Positions 7,678 to 16,330 of a stretch of 64,000 nucleotides of DNA are shown here, in pieces (the first letter of the stretch is position 1; every line of letters begins with the position of its first letter). The notes below the pieces were generated by a model. The model made no database searches. It saw nothing but the letters and a program-made list of their open reading frames with translations, and was not told where the DNA came from. Made by a program: the position numbers and the translations under genes. The stretch lies in the NCBI RefSeq assembly GCF_014651035.1, contig NZ_BMWC01000009.1, positions 310,001 to 374,000 of the forward strand. The letters are read 5' to 3'. The DNA comes from Streptomyces lomondensis (GTDB lineage: Bacteria; Actinomycetota; Actinomycetes; Streptomycetales; Streptomycetaceae).

Positions 7678-9899
7678 GCGCGACCGCTCAGGAGACCCGG
7701 GGCAGGCGCCGCGCCGCCCCGCCCAAGCGCAAGGTGCCCAAGAGCGGGGCGAAGACCGTCCGCACGCCCACCGTGCTCCAGATGGAGGCCGTGGAGTGCG
7801 GCGCCGCCTCCCTGGCGATGGTGCTCGGCCACTACGGCAAGCACGTCCCGCTGGAGGAGCTGCGCATCGCCTGCGGTGTCTCGCGGGACGGCTCGCGCGC
7901 CAGCAACCTCCTCAAGGCGGCCCGCAGCTACGGCCTGACGGCCAAGGGCATGCAGATGGACCTGGCCGCCCTCGCCGAGGTGAAGTCGCCGGCCATCCTG
8001 TTCTGGGAGTTCAACCACTACGTCGTCTACGACGGCATGGGCCGCCGCTTCGGGCGCCGCGGCGTCTACATCAACGACCCCGGCAAGGGCCGCCGTTTCG
8101 TCCCCATGGAGGACTTCGACGGCAGCTTCACCGGTGTCGTGCTGGTGATGGAGCCCGGCGAGGACTTCAGCCGGGGCGGGCGCAAGCCGGGCGTCCTGGG
8201 CGCGATGCCCGCCCGGCTGCGCGGCACGGCGGGCACGATGCCCGCGGCCGTCCTGGCGAGCCTGCTGCTGGTGGCGGTCGGCGCCGCCGTGCCCGCGCTC
8301 AGCCGCACCTACATCGACGAGTTCCTGATCGGCAACCAGACCTCGCTGCTCGGCGTGCTGTTCGCGTCGATGGCGGCCTGCGTGCTGCTCACGGTCGTGC
8401 TGACCTGGCTCCAGCAGGCCAACCTGCTGCACGGCCGCATCATCTCCTCCACCCTGTCCAGCGCCCGCTTCCTGCGGCATCTGCTGCGGCTGCCGGTGAC
8501 GTTCTTCTCCCAGCGCAGCCCGGCCGACCTGGTGCAGCGGCTCCAGTCCAACGACGCGGTCGCCGAGACCCTCTCCCGCGACCTCGCGGCGGCGGGCGTG
8601 GACGCGGTGGTCGTCGTCCTGTACGCGGTGCTGCTGTACACCTACGACCCGCAGCTGACGTTCGTCGGCATCGGCGTGGCCCTGCTGAACATCGTCGCCA
8701 TGCGGGTCGTCATCCGGCTGCGGGCCACGCGCACGGCGAAGCTGCGCGCCGACACGGCCCGGCTCACCAACACCGCCTACACCGGCCTGCAGCTGATCGA
8801 GACGATGAAGGCGACCGGCGGTGAGGACGGCTACTTCCGCAAGTGGGCGGGACAGCACGCCACCACCCTGGAGGAGCAGCAGCGGCTCGGGGTGCCGAGC
8901 GCCTGGCTGGGCGTGGTCGCGCCGACGCTCGCCACGCTCAACAGCGCGCTGATCCTCTGGATCGGCGGCATGCGGGCGGTCGAGGGCCACATCTCGGTCG
9001 GCCTGCTGGTCGCCTTCCAGGCCCTGGTCACCCGGTTCACCGCCCCGCTGACCCGGCTGAACGGCGTCGCGGGCCGCATCCAGGACTTCGCCGCCGACGT
9101 CGCCCGGCTGAAGGACGTGGAGAACTTCAAGGCCGACCCGCTCTACGGCCGCCCCGGCGGCGGTGAGTCGACGCGCCGCCTCCAGGGCCATGTCGAGCTG
9201 GAGAACATCACCTTCGGCTACAGCCCGCTCGACAAGCCGCTGCTCACGGGCTTCGACCTGACCGTCGGCCCCGGGCAGCAGGTGGCGCTGGTCGGCGGCT
9301 CGGGCAGCGGCAAGTCCACGGTGTCCCGGATGATCTCCGGCCTGTACGCGCCCTGGGAGGGCGTGATCCGCATCGACGGGCAGCGCATCGAGGACATCCC
9401 GCGCGGGGCGCTGGCCGCCTCCGTCTCCTTCGTCGACCAGGACGTGTTCCTCTTCGAGGGCACGGTCCGCGACAACGTGGCGCTGTGGGACCCGTCGATC
9501 CCGGACGACGCGGTGGAGGAGGCGCTGCGGGACGCCGCCCTGTACGACGTGATCATGCGCCGCCCCGGCGGTATCCGGAGCAAGGTCGAGCAGGACGGCC
9601 GCAACTTCTCCGGCGGGCAGCGCCAGCGTCTGGAGATCGCGCGGGCGCTGGTGCGCCGGCCGAGCATCCTGGTGCTCGACGAGGTCACGAGCGCGCTGGA
9701 CGCGGAGACCGAGCTGGTCGTGATGGACAACCTGCGCCGGCGCGGCTGCGCCTGCGTGGTGATCGCGCACCGGCTCAGCACGGTGCGCGACAGCGACGAG
9801 ATCGTCGTCCTCCAGCACGGCACGGTCGTGGAGCGGGGACGGCACGAGGACCTGGTGGCGCGTGGCGGCGCCTACGCGGCACTGGTCAGGGAGCGGTGA
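7674..9899 (+). CDS. NHLM-type ABC exporter with N-terminal C39 peptidase
   Basis: Peptidase-containing ABC transporter, 741 residues: it removes the GG leader and exports the core peptide. The C39 domain (residues 30-155) has Cys42 in VECGAASL, His115 in FNHYVVY and Asp135 in INDPGKG, the full catalytic triad. Transmembrane segments follow (about 185-460) and then an ATPase with Walker A GGSGSGKST, signature FSGGQRQR and Walker B ILVLDEVTSALD. The ATG at 7674 overlaps the adaptor stop by four bases. Family knowledge: this is the peptidase/ATP-binding member of the NHLM bacteriocin system. The nearest plausible substrate is the 71-residue precursor upstream. Confidence 0.92.
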   Translation: MSATAQETRGRRRAAPPKRKVPKSGAKTVRTPTVLQMEAVECGAASLAMVLGHYGKHVPLEELRIACGVSRDGSRASNLLKAARSYGLTAKGMQMDLAALAEVKSPAILFWEFNHYVVYDGMGRRFGRRGVYINDPGKGRRFVPMEDFDGSFTGVVLVMEPGEDFSRGGRKPGVLGAMPARLRGTAGTMPAAVLASLLLVAVGAAVPALSRTYIDEFLIGNQTSLLGVLFASMAACVLLTVVLTWLQQANLLHGRIISSTLSSARFLRHLLRLPVTFFSQRSPADLVQRLQSNDAVAETLSRDLAAAGVDAVVVVLYAVLLYTYDPQLTFVGIGVALLNIVAMRVVIRLRATRTAKLRADTARLTNTAYTGLQLIETMKATGGEDGYFRKWAGQHATTLEEQQRLGVPSAWLGVVAPTLATLNSALILWIGGMRAVEGHISVGLLVAFQALVTRFTAPLTRLNGVAGRIQDFAADVARLKDVENFKADPLYGRPGGGESTRRLQGHVELENITFGYSPLDKPLLTGFDLTVGPGQQVALVGGSGSGKSTVSRMISGLYAPWEGVIRIDGQRIEDIPRGALAASVSFVDQDVFLFEGTVRDNVALWDPSIPDDAVEEALRDAALYDVIMRRPGGIRSKVEQDGRNFSGGQRQRLEIARALVRRPSILVLDEVTSALDAETELVVMDNLRRRGCACVVIAHRLSTVRDSDEIVVLQHGTVVERGRHEDLVARGGAYAALVRER

Positions 9900-9900
9900 G

Positions 9901-12726
9901 ATGACGGCCGTTCACGAAGGACACGGCGGCGACCTCGTGCTGGGCGCCTTCGGGCAGCTGGGCTCGCGCATCGACTGCGCCGGGTTCAACCGCCTGGACC
10001 TCGAAGGCCCGCAGGTGCTGTGGCTGGTGGCGTCCGGCGCCATCGACCTGTTCGCGGTCGACGCCGGCCAGCAGGGCCACTGGCACCACCTGGGCCGGCT
10101 GGAGGCGGGCTCGCTGGTTCTCGGCCCGGTGGCGGGACCGCAGCACACCCTGGTGGCCCGCCCGCTGCGGGACTGCGTGGTGCGCCGCATCGGCCTGCGC
10201 GAGCTGTACCAGCCCGCCGGCACCGCGACGTGGTCGTACGACGAGTACGGCAACCCGCAGTACGTGCCGCCGACGACGAGCCCGCTGGAGTACGCGCTCG
10301 CCCTCGGGGTCGGCCGCAGCCTGTCCATCCTCTTCCAGGCGCCGATGGCCACCGAGCGGGCCGCCGCGCCCACGGACGACGACGTGTTCTGGATGCAGGT
10401 GCCGCCGGGCAGCGTGCAGTACGGCTCGCTGTACGGCGCGGAGGCGGCGGCCGACCTGCTGATGGATCCGGCGCAGTGGCAGTCCCTGGTCGACCAGCAG
10501 TACCGGCTGCTGACCACGCTGGACCGCTGGATCGAGCAGCTGGAGCGCACCCACGAGACGCGCACGGCCGAGGGCATCAAGGCCGGTGAGGCGGTGCGCG
10601 CCCAGGCCGACCAGACGCTGCTCGCCTCGATCGGCAAGCGGTCGTCGAAGCGGACCACCGCGGCCGACGCCGACGCGACCTACGCGGCGTGCAAGCTGGT
10701 CGCCCGGGCGGCCGGGATCAGCCTCTCCGAGCCCACCCAGAAGGGCACCGGCGGCGACCGCCTCGACCCGGTCGAGCAGGTCGCGCTGGCCTCCCGGGTC
10801 CGCACCCGGGCGGTACGCCTGGACGGCCGCTGGTGGCGGGACGACGTCGGGCCGCTGGTCGGCCGGCGGGCCCTGTCGGGCGCGCCGGTGGCGCTGCTGT
10901 GGCGGCGCGGCGGATACGTCGCCGTCCATCCGTCGACCGGGCGTGAGACGCCGGTCGAGAAGGCCAACGCGGACGAGTTCGAGCCGCGTGCGGTGATGTT
11001 CTACCGGCCGCTGCCCGAGCGGGGGCTCAGCCCGCTGCGGCTGCTGCGGTTCTGCGTGCGGGGCATGCGCGGCGACCTCACGGCGCTGCTGCTCAGCGGC
11101 CTGGTCACGGTGGCGATCGGCGCGCTGGTGCCCATCGCCACCGGCAAGGTGCTCGGCGAGTTCGTGCCGAAGGCGCAGACGGACCTGATCGTGCAGGTGT
11201 GTCTGGCGGTGATGCTGAGCAGCGTGGTGTCGGCGGCCTTCATGCTGCTGCAGAACCTGACCATCCTGCGGCTGGAGGGCCGTATCGAGGCCACGCTCCA
11301 GCCGGCCGTGTGGGACCGGCTGCTGCGGCTGCCGACGAAGTTCTTCACCGAGCGCTCCACCGGTGAACTGGCCAGCGCGGCCATGGGCATCAGCTCGATC
11401 CGCCGGCTGCTGGCGGGGGTCGGGCCGACGGTCGCCCAGTCGGTGACGGTCGGGGCGATGAACCTGGGGCTGCTGCTGTGGTTCAGCGTGCCGATGGCGA
11501 TGGCCGCGATCGGCATGCTCGTCGTCATCGCGGCCGTGTTCCTGGGGCTCGGGCTGTGGCAGGTGCGCTGGCAGCGGCGGCTGGTGGTGCTCTCCAACAA
11601 GCTGAACAACCAGGCGTTCCAGACCCTGCGGGGCCTGCCCAAGCTGCGGGTGGCCGCCGCGGAGAACTACGCGTACGCCGCGTGGGCGTCGGAGTTCGCG
11701 CGCAGCCGGGAGCTCCAGCAGAAGGTCGGCCGCATCAAGAACCTCACGGCGGTGCTGGGCGCGGTGTACCTGCCGCTGTGCACCCTGCTGATGTTCATGC
11801 TGCTGGCGGGTCCGGCCCGGGGTTCGATGTCGGCGGCCGCGTTCCTCACCTTCAACACCTCGGTGACGATGGTGCTGACCTCCGTCACCCAGCTGACGGG
11901 CGCGTTCGTGTCGGCGGTGGCCGCGCTGCCGCTGTTCGAGGAGATCAAGCCGGTGCTGGACGCCACCCCCGAGGTGCGCACGGCGAGCACCCGGCCGGGT
12001 CCGCTGACCGGGGCGATCGAGGCCCGTCGGGTGTCGTTCCGGTACTCGGACGACGGTCCGCTCGTCCTGGACGACGTGTCGTTCGAGGTACGGCCGGGCG
12101 AGTTCGTCGCGATCGTCGGCCCGAGCGGCTGCGGCAAGTCGACGCTGCTGCGCCTGCTGATCGGCTTCGACCGCCCGGTGTCGGGCAGCGTCCTCTACGA
12201 CGGTCAGGACCTGGCGGCCCTCGACCAGTCGGCGGTGCGCCGCCAGTGCGGGGTGGTGCTCCAGCACGCGCAGCCGTTCACCGGCTCCATCCTGGACGTC
12301 ATCTGCGGCACCGAGCCGTACACCCCGGAGGAGGCGATGGCGGCTGCCGAGATGGCCGGGCTCGCCGAGGACATCAAGCGCATGCCGATGGGCCTGCACA
12401 CGATCGTTTCGGGCAGCGGGGCCGTCTCCGGCGGCCAGCGCCAGCGGCTGATGATCGCCCAGGCGCTGATCCGCCGCCCGCGGATCCTCTTCTTCGACGA
12501 GGCGACCAGCGCCCTCGACAACGAGACGCAGCGCACGGTCATCGAGAGCACCAAGGCCCTCAACGCCACCCGGATCGTCATCGCGCACCGCCTGTCGACC
12601 GTGCTGGACGCCGACCGGGTCGTGGTGATGGAGGACGGCAAGGTCATCCAGCAGGGCCCGCCCGCCCAGCTGCTCGCCGACACCGGCGGCCGGCTGCACG
12701 AGCTGGTGCGGCGCCAGATGGCGTGA
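9901..12726 (+). CDS. NHLM-type second ABC transporter (membrane/ATPase, no peptidase)
   Basis: 941 residues, beginning one base after the stop of the C39 exporter. The N-terminal part (about 10-110) looks like a cupin/cNMP-binding-like beta domain in place of a peptidase; a long linker (about 180-370) follows, then six hydrophobic helices (about 395-665) and an ATPase with Walker A GPSGCGKST, signature VSGGQRQR and Walker B ILFFDEATSALD. This layout is typical of the ATP-binding partner protein in NHLM bacteriocin systems. It probably forms a heterodimer or a serial complex with the C39 exporter. Both ATPase sites look intact. The operon ends at the hairpin 12735-12772. Confidence 0.9.
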   Translation: MTAVHEGHGGDLVLGAFGQLGSRIDCAGFNRLDLEGPQVLWLVASGAIDLFAVDAGQQGHWHHLGRLEAGSLVLGPVAGPQHTLVARPLRDCVVRRIGLRELYQPAGTATWSYDEYGNPQYVPPTTSPLEYALALGVGRSLSILFQAPMATERAAAPTDDDVFWMQVPPGSVQYGSLYGAEAAADLLMDPAQWQSLVDQQYRLLTTLDRWIEQLERTHETRTAEGIKAGEAVRAQADQTLLASIGKRSSKRTTAADADATYAACKLVARAAGISLSEPTQKGTGGDRLDPVEQVALASRVRTRAVRLDGRWWRDDVGPLVGRRALSGAPVALLWRRGGYVAVHPSTGRETPVEKANADEFEPRAVMFYRPLPERGLSPLRLLRFCVRGMRGDLTALLLSGLVTVAIGALVPIATGKVLGEFVPKAQTDLIVQVCLAVMLSSVVSAAFMLLQNLTILRLEGRIEATLQPAVWDRLLRLPTKFFTERSTGELASAAMGISSIRRLLAGVGPTVAQSVTVGAMNLGLLLWFSVPMAMAAIGMLVVIAAVFLGLGLWQVRWQRRLVVLSNKLNNQAFQTLRGLPKLRVAAAENYAYAAWASEFARSRELQQKVGRIKNLTAVLGAVYLPLCTLLMFMLLAGPARGSMSAAAFLTFNTSVTMVLTSVTQLTGAFVSAVAALPLFEEIKPVLDATPEVRTASTRPGPLTGAIEARRVSFRYSDDGPLVLDDVSFEVRPGEFVAIVGPSGCGKSTLLRLLIGFDRPVSGSVLYDGQDLAALDQSAVRRQCGVVLQHAQPFTGSILDVICGTEPYTPEEAMAAAEMAGLAEDIKRMPMGLHTIVSGSGAVSGGQRQRLMIAQALIRRPRILFFDEATSALDNETQRTVIESTKALNATRIVIAHRLSTVLDADRVVVMEDGKVIQQGPPAQLLADTGGRLHELVRRQMA

Positions 12727-12734
12727 CGTGACGT

Positions 12735-12772
12735 GCCGGGGCCGCCGTGCGCAGGGACGCGGCGGCCCCGGC
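12735..12772 (+). terminator. Terminator of the peptide export operon
   Basis: A perfect 12-bp stem, GCCGGGGCCGCC (12735-12746) with 12761-12772, and a 14-base loop, 9 bases after the stop of the second ABC gene. Confidence 0.7.
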
Positions 12773-12850
12773 GCCCCCGCGTTGGCGCGTCTTCGCCCCA
12801 CCCGGCGGACCGACCCGTTGGTCTGCCGCAGAAATGGGTACCCACCGCGC

Positions 12851-13858
12851 ATGCGAATCAGCGTCGTGGATGTGGGATCGAACGCGGTCAGACTGGTGGT
12901 CGCGGACGCGGGGGACGGGGTACCGCTGCCCGTGCACACCGCCAAGTGGCGGCTGCGGCTGGCCGAGCAGGTCACACCGGGGGGACCCATCCCGGAGCAG
13001 GCCGTCGAACAGCTCGTCGACGCGGTCACCGAGGGGAGCCGGACCGCCACCCGGTGGGGCGCCGCAGGCCCGCTCGCCTTCGCGACCGCCGTGGTGCGCA
13101 ACGCGCCGAACCGGCACGAGGTGCTGCACGCCGTCCGGGCCCGTACGGGCGTCGACCTGTGCACCCTGCCGGGTGAGGTCGAGGCCGAACTGACGTTTCT
13201 CGGGGCCCGGCGCTGGATGGGCTGGCGGGCGGGGCCGCTCGCCCTGCTCGACATCGGCGGCGGCTCGCTCGATGTCGCCTTCGGGCGCGGCCGGCTGCCG
13301 GACTTCGTGGCGTCGCTGCCGCTCGGCGCGGGGCGGCTCACCCACGAGTTCTTCGAGGGCGAGGACCCGCCGTCGCCGGAGCGGGTGCGGGCGCTGCGCC
13401 GCAGGGTGCGCCATCAGCTGCGGGACGTCGCCGCCCGGATCCGCTGGGAGGGCCCGCGCACCGCGGTCGCCACCTCCCGCACCTTCCAGCAGCTGGGTCG
13501 GCTGTGCGGTGCCGCACCCGGGCGCCACGGCCCGTTCGTGGACCGGCAGATGCACCGCGCGGACCTGCGGGAGGCGATCGTGCAGCTGGCCGCCCTGCCC
13601 GCCGCCGAGCGGGCGCGGCTGCCCGGCATCTCCGCGCCGCGGGCCGCGCAGAGCCTGGCCGGCGCGGTGGTCGGGCACACCGCGATGAAGCTGACCGGCA
13701 TCAGGTCCCTCACGGTCTGCCCCTGGGCGATCCGCGAGGGAGTGCTGCTGCGCCATATCGAGGACGGCCCGTCCTGGTGGGCGGAGGTGATCCGCCGCAA
13801 CGCGGAGGCCGACCTGCCGGATCCCGTGCCGCTGCGCATCGCGACCGCCTCCAGCTGA
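12851..13858 (+). CDS. Ppx/GppA-family exopolyphosphatase
   Basis: 335 residues of the sugar-kinase/Hsp70-like ASKHA fold. The first phosphate loop VDVGSNAVRLVV is at residues 5-16, the second DIGGGSLDVAFG near residue 136, and FATAVVRNAPN in between matches the family. Members hydrolyse polyphosphate or (p)ppGpp; which of these this one does cannot be read from sequence. It is at the short end (GppA about 500 residues), lacking the C-terminal HD-like domain, as is usual in actinobacteria. The ATG at 12851 starts directly at the first beta strand. No obvious operon partner; the small acidic gene follows after 48 bases. Confidence 0.88.
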   Translation: MRISVVDVGSNAVRLVVADAGDGVPLPVHTAKWRLRLAEQVTPGGPIPEQAVEQLVDAVTEGSRTATRWGAAGPLAFATAVVRNAPNRHEVLHAVRARTGVDLCTLPGEVEAELTFLGARRWMGWRAGPLALLDIGGGSLDVAFGRGRLPDFVASLPLGAGRLTHEFFEGEDPPSPERVRALRRRVRHQLRDVAARIRWEGPRTAVATSRTFQQLGRLCGAAPGRHGPFVDRQMHRADLREAIVQLAALPAAERARLPGISAPRAAQSLAGAVVGHTAMKLTGIRSLTVCPWAIREGVLLRHIEDGPSWWAEVIRRNAEADLPDPVPLRIATASS

Positions 13859-13906
13859 GCACCGGCAGGCGTGCACGGACGTACCGAACGCAGGAAGGAG
13901 ACCCCC

Positions 13907-14113
13907 GTGTCCCACCACAAGGACCACGACCGGGACCAGGACCGCGACCGCTCCGGCAAGCCGCCCGAGACGGCGCTCGAGGAGGTCCTGCGCGAGATCG
14001 AGGACGCCGAGAAGCGCACCGAGGGCTCCCCCGAGCAGCGACGCCACCTGGGCGAGGCCGGGGAGGCCATCACCCCCAACACGCGCGCCCAGGAGAAGTC
14101 CGAAGGGGACTGA
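13907..14113 (+). CDS. Small highly charged hypothetical protein
   Basis: 68 residues, MSHHKDHDRDQDRDRSGKP then a predicted helical acidic segment (TALEEVLREIEDAEKRTE). The His/Asp/Arg-rich start resembles disordered or metal-binding stretches; no domain recognised. The GTG at 13907 has AGGAAGGAG upstream, a strong site, so translation is likely. Could be co-transcribed with the Ppx gene. Function unknown. Confidence 0.6.
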   Translation: MSHHKDHDRDQDRDRSGKPPETALEEVLREIEDAEKRTEGSPEQRRHLGEAGEAITPNTRAQEKSEGD

Positions 14114-14225
14114 GAAGGGGACTGAAGGGAGCTCCAGGAGACCGAGCCGGGCCCGCGCCACGCCGGAACGGGGCACCGGTACCGCGCGGGCGGGTGACCA
14201 GGCGCCGGGCGGGTACCCGGCGGGC

Positions 14226-15239
14226 ATGGAGCACGACCGCGAAGAACCACGACTTCCCCGCCCGCGCGGCCCGCTGAGCAGGGGCGTCGCGACGTACCTG
14301 CGGGGCGCGGGCGGACTGCCCCGCCTCGAGGAGATCGTCCGGGCCGAGGTGTACGGCGAGGACCTCCAGCTCGCCCTGTACCTCTGCTACGAGCTGCACT
14401 ACCGCGGCTTCGCGGGCGTCTCCCCGGACCGCGAGTGGGACCCCGGCCTGCTGCGCGTCCGCGCGGCCCTGGAGCAGCGCTTCCTGTCGGCCCTGCGCAC
14501 CGACGCCCGGGTCCACGACAGCCTGGACGAGGCGCTGGCGGACCTGCTGGTCGAGCCCGTCGACGGCACGGGCGTCAGCCACTTCCTGCGCGACGAGGGC
14601 GAGCTGTGGCACCTGCGCGAGTACGCGGCGCAGCGCTCCCTGTACCACCTCAAGGAGGCCGACCCGCACGCCTGGGTGCTGCCGCGGCTGTGGGGCCGGG
14701 CCAAGGCGGCGATGGCGGCGGTGGAGTTCGACGAGTGGGGCGGCGGGCGCGCCGAGCGCGTGCACGCCCGGCTGTTCGCCGACCTGATGGCGGACCTGGG
14801 CCTGGACACCACCTACGGCCGCTACCTCGACGCGGCGTCCGCCGAGGCCCTGGTCACGGTGAACCTCATGTCCCTGTTCGGCCTGCACCGGGCCCTCAGG
14901 GGCGCCCTGGTCGGCCACTTCGCGACGGTCGAGATCACCTCGTCACCGGGATCGCGGCGGCTCGCCGAGGCGATGCGCCGTACCGGCGCCGGCCCCGCGG
15001 CCGAGCACTTCTACGACGAGCATGTCGAGGCCGACGCGGTCCACGAGCAGGTCGTGCGCCACGACGTCATCGGCGGGCTGCTGGAGCAGGAGCCGTATCT
15101 CGCCCCGGACGTCACCTTCGGCATCGACGCCACCGAGTTCGTCGAGGAGCGCTTCGGCGCCCGGCTGCTCGCCGACTGGCGTGCATCCCGTTCGTCACTG
15201 TCTGCACCGCTTGACCGTGAAACGACCCATACCTCCTGA
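14226..15239 (+). CDS. Iron-containing redox enzyme family protein (heme-oxygenase-like fold)
   Basis: 337 residues, mostly helical, matching the iron-containing redox (HDO-like) family of diiron proteins. Acidic and His residues sit in pairs on predicted helices: E56/H58, E144/H148, E167-D169-E170, H180, and E265-H266-E268-H273, which are suitable ligands for a non-heme iron pair. Related enzymes oxidise or cleave small metabolites; the substrate here is unknown. Its TGA is followed at once by the ATG of the methyltransferase, and a CDGSH protein overlaps that in turn, so the three are one translation-coupled unit. The final 20 residues (after DWRAS) look less conserved. Confidence 0.83.
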   Translation: MEHDREEPRLPRPRGPLSRGVATYLRGAGGLPRLEEIVRAEVYGEDLQLALYLCYELHYRGFAGVSPDREWDPGLLRVRAALEQRFLSALRTDARVHDSLDEALADLLVEPVDGTGVSHFLRDEGELWHLREYAAQRSLYHLKEADPHAWVLPRLWGRAKAAMAAVEFDEWGGGRAERVHARLFADLMADLGLDTTYGRYLDAASAEALVTVNLMSLFGLHRALRGALVGHFATVEITSSPGSRRLAEAMRRTGAGPAAEHFYDEHVEADAVHEQVVRHDVIGGLLEQEPYLAPDVTFGIDATEFVEERFGARLLADWRASRSSLSAPLDRETTHTS

Positions 15240-15914
15240 ATGGCGGGGTACCCGAGGTCCGTGAATCCACTGGTACTCCCGGGCGTGTACGCCCCGCAGG
15301 AAGACACCGAGCTGCTGGTCGGCGCCCTGTCCGACGAGCCGCTGCCCCCGGGCGCCGAGGCCCTCGACGTGGGCACCGGCACCGGCGCCCTGGCCCTGGA
15401 GGCGGCGCGCCGCGGCCTCAGGGTGACCGCCGTGGACGTGTCCCGGGGCGCCGTATGGGCGGCGCGGCTGAACGCCCGGCTGGCCGGGCTTCCGGTCCGC
15501 ATCCGGCAGGGGAACCTGTTCGAGCCCGTCCGCGGGGAGTCGTACGACCTCATCCTGGCCAATCCGCCGTACGTGCCGGCGCCGGACGACCACCGTGAGC
15601 CGCGTGGTGCCGCCCGGGCCTGGGACGCGGGCGGCGACGGACGGCTGGTCGTCGACCGGATCTGCCGGGAGGCGCCCGGCCTGCTGCGTCCGGGCGGTGT
15701 GCTGCTGCTGGTGCAGTCCGCGCTGAGCGGCCCGGACCTGACCGTGGGGCAGCTGCGTGCCGCCGGCCTGAAGGCCGCGGTGACCCGCCGGCGCCGGATC
15801 CCGTTCGGGCCGGTACTGCGCGGCCGGGAACGCTGGCTGCGGGAGCGGGGGCTGCTGCCCGCCGCCGAGGACAAGGAAGAGCTGGTGGTCGTCCGTGCCG
15901 AACTCCCCGTCTGA
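15240..15914 (+). CDS. HemK2/MTQ2-like release-factor-type methyltransferase
   Basis: 224-residue class I SAM methyltransferase. Motif I is ALDVGTGTGALALEA (residues 41-55) and motif IV is LANPPYVP near 107, the NPPY signature of enzymes that methylate glutamine in release factors or adenine in DNA. The opening PGVYAPQEDTELL is characteristic of the short MTQ2/HemK2 group rather than of PrmC, which has an N-terminal helical domain missing here. The ATG at 15240 directly abuts the previous stop; a GTG at 15261 (VNPLVLPG) is an alternative start. The real substrate in this three-gene set is not known; a release factor is only one possibility. Confidence 0.85.
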   Translation: MAGYPRSVNPLVLPGVYAPQEDTELLVGALSDEPLPPGAEALDVGTGTGALALEAARRGLRVTAVDVSRGAVWAARLNARLAGLPVRIRQGNLFEPVRGESYDLILANPPYVPAPDDHREPRGAARAWDAGGDGRLVVDRICREAPGLLRPGGVLLLVQSALSGPDLTVGQLRAAGLKAAVTRRRRIPFGPVLRGRERWLRERGLLPAAEDKEELVVVRAELPV

Positions 15915-16101
15915 CCGGTCCGGGGCGCGGCGCCGCATCGCGGTGCAGCGCAAGGGCCCGCTGCTGGTGGAGGGTCCGGTGGAGGTGGAGCTGGAGGACG
16001 GTTCCGTCGTCACCTCGGACCGCTTCCGCGTGGCCCTGTGCACCTGCCGCCGCAGCCGCCGCTATCCGTGGTGCGACACGAGCCACCGCGACCGGGCCTG
16101 A
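15895..16101 (+). CDS. CDGSH-type iron-sulfur protein
   Basis: 68 residues carrying the CDGSH [2Fe-2S] motif as C49-x-C51-x8-C60-D-T-S-H64, three Cys and one His. The usual Gly after CD is replaced by Thr. The gene starts with GTG, 20 bases inside the methyltransferase gene, and is followed by a strong hairpin. Such proteins transfer electrons or iron-sulfur clusters; placed beside an iron-dependent oxidase, it may supply electrons or protect the cluster of that enzyme (inference). Confidence 0.85.
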   Translation: MPNSPSDRSGARRRIAVQRKGPLLVEGPVEVELEDGSVVTSDRFRVALCTCRRSRRYPWCDTSHRDRA

Positions 16102-16177
16102 GCGCCGACCGGACCTGAGCACGGACCGGGCCTGAGCGCCAGGGCCCTTCTGCTGACCCTGAAGCCCGAAAAGCCCA

Positions 16178-16214
16178 GGGGCCGGCGGGCGGCCCCACTC
16201 CGCCCGCCGGCCCC
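16178..16214 (+). terminator. Terminator of the redox/methyltransferase/CDGSH set
   Basis: A perfect 13-bp stem, GGGGCCGGCGGGC (16178-16190) with 16202-16214, loop of 11, between the CDGSH gene and the convergent inhibitor gene. Confidence 0.7.
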
Positions 16215-16330
16215 CTTGCGCGAGACCGCGGCTTCCCGTGACAGCGGCCCGGCTCCCCAGCAACGAGCCGCCGTGCTTCACGGGAACAGCGCGATCCCGG
16301 TCCTCGGGAGGGCTGCCCCTGAAAGGGTCC

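Noticed and set aside
9886..13341. Minus-strand frame of 1151 codons
   Set aside because: Arg/His/Gln-rich translation antisense to the second ABC gene; an artefact of third-position G/C in the real gene.
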